Shown here one piece after another: positions 56,740-64,000 of a DNA stretch of 64,000 nt. Positions within the stretch are counted from its first letter, which is position 1. Every line of letters starts with the position of its first letter. The position numbers and the translations under genes are program-made. The notes under the pieces were generated by a model. That model was not told the DNA's origin and ran no database searches. It saw only the letters and a list, made by a program, of their open reading frames with translations. This stretch comes from Orobanche coerulescens (taxonomy: Eukaryota > Streptophyta > Magnoliopsida > Lamiales > Orobanchaceae). The stretch spans positions 170,428,501-170,492,500 of the forward strand of contig CM065809.1 in NCBI GenBank assembly GCA_033398695.1, written 5' to 3'.

Positions 56740-59416
56740 TGTAATACCCGAGATCTTCATTCCTGTTTCGTTGAACTTTTCTTCAGTCGAGCGGATTGTT
56801 GTCGTCCACGTCTTTAGAAATGTGTGCTTGTGTTGTGGTATGTTAGGTTTCGTAGCCTGCTCGTTATTGCTTTGAATCTTAGACGGTGCATTAGTATGAT
56901 CGAGACGTCGTCGGGTATCTAACCGGACTGCCGGATTGTGGGCTGGGTCGAGTTACGGCCGTAAGGTGTGGCCGATTACGGCCGTAAGATGTCCGCACAT
57001 CTTGGTCAGCAACCTTGGGGAACTCGGTTACGGCCGTAAGGAGTGTTCGGTTACGACCGTAATGAGGCGTTACGGCTGCAAGGCATGGGCCGGTTACGGC
57101 CGTAATGCGCCAGCAAATTTTGGGAAGTAGCCCGAGAGCTGGGTTACTGCCGTAAGAGGGTACCGAGTACGGCCGTAAGGGGTGCCGGGTACATACGTAA
57201 GGCATAGACTGGTACGTACGTAAGCGAGATTGACCGAGTTACAGCCATAAGGGGTGGCCGGTTACGGCCGTAACGTGATCGGCCATAAATAGGCCTGGGC
57301 GACGGACAAACCTCATTTCATCCCTTTCTTCACTTCTTGTTGTGGCTGACGGACTGAAAAGACGGGAATTCAGATTCTTGGTCGATTCTACTCAATTTCT
57401 GGGCGTTTGGAAGGTTTTTGTCAATTATATTAACATCAAATCCTTATTCTTCGTCGGATCGAGATATTTTCTTCCTTAGAACCCTAGTTGTGTAATTTTT
57501 TGGGGTTTCTTCGTGATTCTTCGATTTAAGCCGAGGTTGATGAATTGATTATGAAATTATTGTTGTCTTGGTCATAATCTTCAAATTTTGTAACTCGTTT
57601 ATAGATTGATCCTTGTTGTTTTAGGGTCCGTTCGGATTCCGATTAGTGTTATTGATTCGTGGTGGTGTTATTTTCGTAGTATTCGTGGGGTTGTCGAGTT
57701 CTTGGTCGTACTTGGAAGTTCAAGGGCTACTCGATCGTGTCCGTTCGTTGTTCTATTGCTCGTGGTATCGAGGCAAGTATCTTGCCCATACATTTCATGT
57801 TTCATAGACGTAATAGTTGGTAATTGATTATATATGCAATATGTTTTAATGAACTTTCAAAAGGATCGGTATATGCTTTATAAATGTTATTTTCAAAAGA
57901 TAACTCGTACATTTGGGAGTAAATGTGCTCTCTTGTATATGTGTAGTAGTGTTGCGTGGGTGTGACTATATTATGCGATTATAGTAGACCTTTTCCACTG
58001 GTTGAAGATTGTGTATTGATGCGTGTACTCGTTTGGTGAATATGTGGTGCTGTGTGATATTCGTTGGTACTCCTTTGTAAGGAGGTTGTGATGCTTAGTG
58101 TTGTTTGGTAATGGTATTTGCTTGTTGTTGTGTGATTGTTGTAAGTGATGCGCCACCAGGTAAGATTGTTGAATCTCCGGGATCCGTCCTTACTAGTACG
58201 GATCGGGCGTGACCATGGGGTTATCCAATCGGGTATGTCTTGCGGGGACTCCGAGGTTCGTGGCTTGCTAGCTCGATGCCGGGATAACTTGTGGGGTTAT
58301 CCAATCCGGGTATGTCTTGTGGGGACTCCGAGGTTCGTAGCTTGTTAGCACGATGCCGGGATAATTTATGGTTGTGGTTTGGTTGTGTGACGTACATGTC
58401 ATGGGTTGTCCAATAGGGTATGTCTCATGGAGGTTCCGAGGTTCATGGCTTGCTAGCTCGATGCCGGGATAACTATGAACGTATGTATGGTTGTGATTGT
58501 GTGATTGTTGTCACTGTGATATGTGATATTGTATGGTTTCCATCGGGTCATTCACTCGGGTATGTTCTGTGGGAGCATCTGAGGTTCGTGGCTTGTTAGC
58601 ACAGACGCAAATAACCCATGGGGAATATGTTGAGATGTTCGATTGGGTCATGGACCCTGTATTTTGTGACCGGAATGGTATGATTGGGTTGTGGATCCCG
58701 TGTTTGTTATCGGATTGGTATTTTGGGAAATTATATTTGGGCTATGCTCCTATATGGTTTCGATAAGTGAGAATTCTCAAATGTTTTCAAAACTCCAGAG
58801 ATCTTAAAATGTTTTCTCAGAATGTATATCGAGCTACATTCCTAACTTTCGTATTTCGAACTGCTTTATTTAAGCAAATTATCTTGGGAAGTCTGTTGTT
58901 ATTTTTGTCTGGACGACTATTCACGATTAGTATGCTCCTAGAGTATGTTGTGTATGGCTTGTATTTGTATTTTATACTTGCACTAGCAAAACAGTGGAAT
59001 TTTGCTAACCCCAGAGTATTTGGGGGTGGATGTCTGTATTGCGTCTAGGTACTTGCAGGTTTGGGGAGCAAATCACAGGATCGGTACGAAGGATGATGGA
59101 ATGACGACGATACTAATCACATGGAGACCACTGTTGAGTATTTTGGTAACGTCTCGTTGTTTTGTCTTTCCATTGTGGTATTGTCCCGTCTTATGGGAGT
59201 GTTGATGTATTCTGTCCCTTGCGTGGTATGAGTTGTGAGAAAGAGTTATGTACAAGTTATGTGTATGTTGTGGAAAAGACTAAATCGATCTAACGGTTTG
59301 TTATTTAGCCATGTCGGCATATATTATGTTGTTGTGATTTATGTATTTAGCCTGGTAGATCCTCTCGGAGAGGGTCTGCGGCGCTGTAATATTCCTGAGT
59401 GGCTTGGGGTGTTACA
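56740..59416 (+). repeat. 3' LTR of element X, complete
   Basis: 2677 bases from TGTAATACCC to GGGGTGTTACA. It has a palindrome array (56940-57275) with both TTACGGCCGTAA and ACGTACGTAAG words, TATA between GGCC arms (57281-57295), tandem 76-base units (58217, 58293 and further copies to 58620), paired stem-loops (58975-59030), an acceptor-like TTGCAG at 59058 and a TCTCGGAGAGGGTCTGCGG block near the end. Confidence 0.94.
58217..58620 (+). repeat. Tandem units in 3' LTR of element X
   Basis: GGGGTTATCCAATC starts units at 58217 and 58293 (76 bases). Two more diverged units follow after a spacer (near 58403 and 58546). The same four-unit block is in the 5' LTR at 53401-53800. Confidence 0.85.
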
Positions 59417-60377
59417 ATTACGGATCAAACGGACGAAATCAAACAAGATCCCCAATTTCCCCAAAAATAGATTTTTAGGAAATCTAACCTGGATTCGGTC
59501 GATCGGAGAAGGTTATGGAATGATTAATCGATGTTAGAAACTCAAGAACTTTGTGGATTGATAGTTGAACAACATGTCTTCGAGTTCTTCAAGGCTCAGC
59601 CGCGGAAAGGAAAGAAGAGAAATGAGAAAAACGAGTGTAAACTCGAGTGCTCGATCATATAAATACTGCCCAGCGACGCACGAGCAGGAACGCACGAGCG
59701 GCCGGTCGTGCGTCGGGTCGTGCGCGCCACTGCCAGGAGTCTGCCGAGACGCACGAGCGCCGAGCACGAGCACCTGCTCGTGAGCGTGCAGTCAGGGCCG
59801 CACGAGCGATGGATCGTGCGCCCAGCTCGTGCGCCATGCTCGTGCGCACATGGCCGGTCCCTGCCGCACCTGGCCGGCCAGTGCCCAACCGCCATGACTC
59901 AACCGACTCAAATTTTCGAAAACGTACGGAACGAACACAACGAATAGTATAACAATATAACAATCAAAACACGAGTTAAGCACTAAACAAACACATGGTT
60001 CTGACAACCCGAAGGTTGAAAGGACGATACGATGGCAAACACCCCAAAACTTTGAGAAATTACGAAATGGCCCAAACGCCCGAAAATCACGATACGTGAT
60101 CTAGTAACCAAATCGAAGTTCACAACACGTCTAACAAAGTTAAACGAGAAGCATGAAGCGACACTTTCAAACGAGATTCGCAAGAATCGAACTCAAGTGC
60201 GGAAAAGTCGCTATGAAGCATGGAACTCAACAAAACGACACCGAAACGAACTCGGATGTCAAAAGATGCATAATTAATCATTCTCAGAATGGCGAAACAG
60301 TCATAAGCGAGTCGCTAAGATGGATTTCCGCCTAAAATAAAGAAAGTTACCAACAATCGAATGTTACGGATATTACA
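59417..60377 (-). repeat. 5' LTR of element 3, upstream piece
   Basis: On the minus strand it starts TGTAATATCC at 60377 and runs to the element X insertion at 59417 (duplication attac). It contains a cluster of GCTCGTGC/GCACGAGC words (59685-59860), a TATA-like stretch near 59655-59668, a leader and a donor-like CCAG/GTTAGA at 59488. Open frames within the GC-rich cluster are composition effects. Confidence 0.88.
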
Positions 60378-61604
60378 GTCATCCCTGTTCCCCCCTCTAA
60401 TATTTATTCCTCGTTCTCCTCCCTCCCTGTTGACGTATGATTTGGTCAACGTCACGTGTGCTGATCTGGACAAATGGATCGAAACCACATAGAAAATAAT
60501 AAGCAAGATGAAAAAGGATTGGATCACTAAATTTTATTAATGACCTTAATATGCAATAGAAACCGAGCTGAATATTTTGGGCCGGTCTATTGTTTTATGC
60601 TTGCTTATTACAAGTCTTATCTTTTTTCTTTTTCTCTCTTTTTCTCCCTATTTCCCTCCCTGTCTCTCTTTTTCTCATAAATGCCAAAAGTCCAAAAGTC
60701 CTTTTCTACTGTACATTTCTCTCATATATAGATAATCTCGACCAGTCAGGAGATGACAGCTGGAGGATGTTGGGGAATATGCCCAAAACACTTGTCAGAC
60801 TGTAAATACACCTTAGACACGTGGCGGCTTCTAAGGATTGCTTTGGGAAGGGACATGACAACATGCATTAATTGCCATGTGTGCCCGCCCCGCATGCTTC
60901 TGGCGATGCTTATCCGCTGGGGTCGGTCCTCGGGTTTCTCGCCCTCAGGTCGGTCCTCGGGTCTGCTGCCGCTCAGGTCGGCCTTGTCGTAGTCTTGAGT
61001 TGGAGCATTTTTATCTTCGATCAGCTCGTCCCTCCTGGTTCAGCTATTGGGTCGGCTTTGACGTCTCTGTTCGGTCCGATTTTTAACGAGCCCGGGAGAA
61101 AATCGGATTCATAATTGGTTTGGCTCTGCTCGACCGGTTCGGCCGCCTGGAGTGCTTACGTGGATGCCAAGATGGATGGGCTATCAACAAGGGCCCCCGA
61201 GTCCAGGGCCGTGCCGGGTTGGCCGGGGCTGGGGTCGTTTCATATTGAGGCTGATCCGGCTTGTGAGAGTATAAGATCTCTCGAAGGGACGCCTCTTCGA
61301 GAGTCGCATCGATTAGATTTCAGGGTTATTAAGAGTCATGATGAAGGAGACACGTGGCGGAATCTGATTTGAAGACGTGTTCACGCGCTTTCAATTTTCG
61401 CGACGGTTCAGTATGAATCGTCGCGCCACGCGCTGGGCATTTAATGCCTCTTTTCTTTTATAAATATGGGATGTCTTCTTCTTCATTATTCCCTTCGCCA
61501 TTTTTGTGTTTTGTTGCAGAGAAGAGAGAGAAAATTTTCCGGTGTCCTTTTCCTGATTTTAGAGAGAATTTCCCGGTAAGCCTTTTCCCTTTTTCTATTT
61601 TACG
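60378..61604 (+). promoter_or_regulatory. Upstream region of the gene at 61605
   Basis: Not LTR sequence that I can match elsewhere in the window. It holds CACGTG G-boxes at 60818-60823 (followed by GGCGGCTTCTA) and 61351-61356, a pyrimidine-rich run (60620-60680), a direct repeat GGTCGGTCCTCGGGT (near 60921 and 60947), a 12-base imperfect hairpin at 61399-61425, a TATA box TTTATAAATA near 61458 and a leader to the ATG at 61605. The GGCTTCTA motif beside a G-box also occurs at 1883 upstream of the related gene. Confidence 0.6.
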
Positions 61605-63194
61605 ATGTCGGGGCTGAGGGATGAGACAGTGGTGGAGTTGACTGTGTCTCCGGACCGCACGGGGGTGGCAGATCAGTCCATTGGCGACGCTCCCGTCGAT
61701 TGGAGCAACAAGGATGAAGGCGACGAGGTCGCGAGGTCGCCGGATTCTGGAGATGCGGAGGTGGCGGCGCCGTTGACGGCGGTCGTAGGGACTCCGGCGG
61801 AAGAAAGGGTCGAGTCGGAGGTGGCTTGGACTCGCCCTCGGCCGTCTCCTTTCTTGGAGGCGGAGTGGGACTCGGCCTCGATTCGCAGCACCGTTACGGA
61901 AGAGCAATTAGCGGCTTGGCGGCTGCGATTTAAGATCCCGGCTAGGGTGCGGATGTTCATTCCGAATCCCGAGGAGAGGCCTCACACTCCGCCCGTCGGT
62001 TGTACGGTGGTGTACTACCGCTCTCTGCTGGCAGGGCTGAGGTTTCCGCTCCCGTTAGCCTTCTCCCGGTGGCTAAGGCAGTGGGGCCTTCCTGTCCCCC
62101 AAATCCATCCGAATTCCTGGGCTCGGGTGGTAGGTCTTTTCATCCTTTTCAACCAGCACAGCTGGCCCGAGCCCAGCTTTGAGAAGTTTAACAGTCTCTT
62201 CCTGTGGAGGTCGGTCGGCAGATCCGGCTCCGACTGGTTTTACCTGACAGCCCGGCATGCCATGCATAAAGAATTGGTGGATGTGCCGGAGACCATCCAT
62301 AGCTGGAAGGAGCAGTGGTTCTATATAGGGGGACCTTGGAGGAGCTCGGCGGATGAGTGGGAACCTGGTGTGATAGATGCCGAGCTTAGGGTCCCAGAGC
62401 ACTTCACTGCCAAAATGAGTAAGTGTCGTGTTTCGTATTCCTATTCCTTTTTTGTCTAACGCTCATCATTTATTGCATGTGCAGAATGCATCCCGGCGCA
62501 AGAGACCTCCTCCGAGTTCGACGATCGGGTTGAACAGCTTTTGGATCTTCCCACCGAGCAGAGGAAGTCGCACCTTTTGGTTACCGAGGAAAACCTCTGG
62601 GCGGCCGGACTTCGATCAACCGATCCGAGTATTATGTTTTCATCAGGTATTTTTTTTGACATGTCTTCTTTTGCCAGTTCCTAGGGCCAAGACTCCGTCC
62701 GGACGGAAAGAGACGCCTGCGCAGCGAGTGGCAAGGCTGGCTACTGAGGCCGCCGAGCGTAGGGAGCGTGCGGGCAAGTGGAAGAGGGTAGAGGCCGAGC
62801 CTGAGGATACTGCGACCAAGGCGGAGGGCTCGTCCGTCCCTAAAGTTGCTGTATCCGCCCCGAGCCCTGTCCGGACAGGTCGTGCGACCGGTAATGAGCC
62901 CGTGATTGACTTGGAGGGCCACTATCTCCCGGTTAATAAGGACCGGGAGGAACCTTGTGCCCAAATGAAGGGGCAACGACCACGCTGGTTTCTGGATTAC
63001 GTCCGGGTAGCCACCCCAACCACTGAGATGCTCAGTATGGTTCCCCCGGCGGTGGTTGAGTCCAGTCATGTCCCTATTAGGGGCTGGACGTCCAAGATGG
63101 AGATGGTGACCAACGACATGGGTCCGGATGAGCAGATCCAATTCGGGAATGCTCTAATCGTCCGTGCGTTGTGCACATATCTAAAGGCTACCGA
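61605..63194 (+). CDS. Three-exon gene, transposase-28-like (putative gypsy-type), cut by an LTR
   Basis: Exons at 61605-62418, 62485-62646 and 62678-63194 join in one open frame of about 497 codons. Both introns are short (66 and 31 bases), begin GT, end AG and have matching phase 1. Exon 1 has an acidic head, then ALRFKI-like and GLRFPLPLAFSRWLRQWGL, HPNSWARVVGLFILF and WFYIGGPW, which fit the plant 'putative gypsy-type transposon' domain. Exon 3 starts basic (GRKETPAQRVARL) and contains PVIDLEGHY and a final helix-like region. The LTR at 63195 removes the carboxyl end, where the related copy at 2199-4775 has a coiled coil. It probably belongs to a Tat-like element as an antisense gene, or is a domesticated relative; function unknown. 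Confidence 0.7.
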
Positions 63195-64000
63195 TGTAAT
63201 ATCCGCATTTTTCTTCCCCTTGTATTTTTTTCTTTTTCGGCATATTTCCCGATAGTAGTGACCCTCGTGTATCTTTCAGTGTATCTTTTCTATTATCTAT
63301 GGATTTTATCCCCGTTATTGTTGTGCGGAACCGCCGTTTTGGGGTTGCCGTGGATCCATTCTATATTATGATGCCCGTTGAGATGTTCCGTTGGATGTTT
63401 CGTTCACCTTCCGGTGTTTTGAACCGTTCATATTTCATACCTAGTGTACACTATTTTTTCTGCATAGCGCATGCTAGAGGTCCCCTAGTAGCGCACGCTA
63501 CGTTTGTTTCATAGCGCGCTAGTAGCCCCCGAGAGTGGCAATCTTTGTTTTCCGGCCTTACGGACTAGCGTATTAGCGTCGCTATGTATGCTAGCGCACG
63601 CTAATGTCGAGAGGCTAGCGCCGATGATGCCCGTAGCGTGCGCTAGCGTGGGTGTCGATCGACGCTTTATTTCTCGAATCGGTCAAAGTGCGGTTAGCGC
63701 ACGCTACGCTCGTATGGTAGCGCACGCTAACGGGTCAGGTGAGTTTTGGGCAGTTAGCTTCTGGACTCGGCTGATGTCCAGGTAGCGCACGCTATTGGTC
63801 GATAGCGCGCGCTACCGATAGGTTGTTAGCGCACGCTACGCTTGGAGCAGCGCACGCTAACGGCCAGAAATCTGGCTACTAGACTGGACGCTAATTATTT
63901 TGGCCTGTAATTTTACCCCGTTAGCGCACGCTAACCTTGAGGATTAGCGCGCGCTAACACTCCCTGGCTATATAAACCAGGGAGTTGACCCAGATAAACG
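63195..64000 (+). repeat. LTR of another Ty3/gypsy element, runs off the window
   Basis: It begins TGTAATATCCGCATTTTTC, nearly the same first 19 bases as the chromovirus LTR at 15067. An array of TAGCGCACGCTA and TAGCGCGCGCTA words fills 63470-63955, and the TATA box lies in a perfect 8-base inverted repeat (63960-63984). It interrupts exon 3 of the preceding gene. Its end and target duplication are outside the window. Confidence 0.88.
63470..63984 (+). promoter_or_regulatory. TAGCGCACGCTA array and TATA hairpin
   Basis: More than fifteen copies of AGCGCACGCTA or AGCGCGCGCTA on either strand precede the TATA box. CTCCCTGG and CCAGGGAG flank CTATATAAA, placing the TATA in the loop. This has the same layout as the chromovirus LTR at 1-329 but with an unrelated word. 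Confidence 0.78.

Larger units (their letters stand above)
43091..59416 (+). mobile_element. Element X: gag-only LTR retrotransposon (TR-GAG-like)
   Basis: The 5' LTR starts at 43091 and the 3' LTR spans 56740-59416; both begin TGTAATACCC. The 5-bp duplication attac flanks the whole (43086-43090 and 59417-59421). The interior (about 53861-56739) encodes only a decayed Gag, with no pol domain, as in non-autonomous elements that keep only gag. The 5' LTR is split by a Cassandra tandem (43380-44357) and by element Y (45030-52836). The 5' LTR end and primer site are missing by deletion near 53860. Confidence 0.9.
38107..60377 (-). mobile_element. Element 3: LTR element with gag remnants only
   Basis: Minus-strand element. 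Its 5' LTR starts at 60377 (TGTAATATCC) and ends at 41151 (GGGTGTTACA) but is split by element X (43091-59416). A Met-tRNA primer site (41135-41146), a 2.75-kb interior (38399-41150) and the start of a 3' LTR (38398-38107) follow, where the Athila pair is inserted. The interior holds Gag zinc-knuckle fragments and no pol. The remainder of the 3' LTR should lie beyond the left edge of the window. Confidence 0.85.

Noticed and set aside
59596..59963. Several overlapping frames of about 100 codons on both strands
   Set aside because: They overlap a GCACGAGC-rich cluster with high GC. All are low-complexity Arg/Ala/Ser text.
63470..63955. Regular short repeats as a CRISPR array
   Set aside because: Spacing is irregular, units are palindromic and short, no cas genes occur, and the site is an LTR promoter in a plant.

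Overview
This window looks like nuclear DNA of a flowering plant, probably heterochromatic and probably a eudicot; the species cannot be fixed from the sequence. I find no ordinary host gene. Almost every base belongs to long terminal repeat (LTR) retrotransposons inserted into one another. The evidence is plant Ty3/gypsy Gag, protease, reverse transcriptase, RNase H, integrase and chromodomain sequence, primer-binding sites matching plant initiator tRNA-Met and tRNA-Asp, an Athila-type downstream ORF, a Cassandra element carrying 5S rRNA-like sequence, and TG...CA LTR ends with 5-bp target-site duplications (TSDs).

Layout from left to right. (1) Positions 1-17333 (+): a chromovirus (Tekay/Del-like), its 5' LTR cut by the window edge. 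Its 5' LTR is split by a Tat-like element at 436-8855 (-), TSD aaggg. The Tat-like element has two LTRs, a decayed gag, no pol, and an intron-containing gene on the opposite strand. (2) Positions 17334-38106 (-): two Athila elements in tandem sharing the LTR at 24712-26479. The left one (A) is interrupted in integrase by the chromovirus and by a 3.2-kb solo LTR (17611-20845). The right one (B) has gag, pol and the Athila ORF, all with stops, and LTRs at 24712-26479 and 36335-38106. (3) Positions 38107-60377 (-): a gag-remnant element (element 3) with a 2.75-kb interior. The Athila pair sits in its 3' LTR. Its 5' LTR is split by element X at 43091-59416 (+), TSD attac. X is a gag-only element whose own 5' LTR carries a tandem Cassandra (43380-44357, TSD tcggt) and a degraded element Y (45030-52836, -), which contains fragment Z (47372-about 51199, +). 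(4) Positions 60378-63194: promoter-like DNA and a three-exon gene related to the antisense gene of the Tat-like element. It is cut at 63195 by one more LTR running off the window.

Shared design. In nearly every LTR seen here a dense array of a short CpG-rich palindrome lies just upstream of the TATA box. The word differs by family: TTACGGCCGTAA, TTACGTACGTAA, TAGCGCACGCTA, GACACGGCCGTGTC or GCGATCGC. In five families the TATA box itself lies in the loop of a short inverted repeat. The long LTRs also share a splice-donor-like site after the leader and, 0.8-1.7 kb later, paired stem-loops followed by a splice-acceptor-like site. Athila B repeats the array-plus-TATA arrangement inside the element, upstream of its last ORF. 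These recurring layouts are the most interesting content. The protein-coding parts are mostly dead copies.

All boundaries were read by eye from repeat comparison and TSDs. Family names rest on recognisable motifs, not on database searches.
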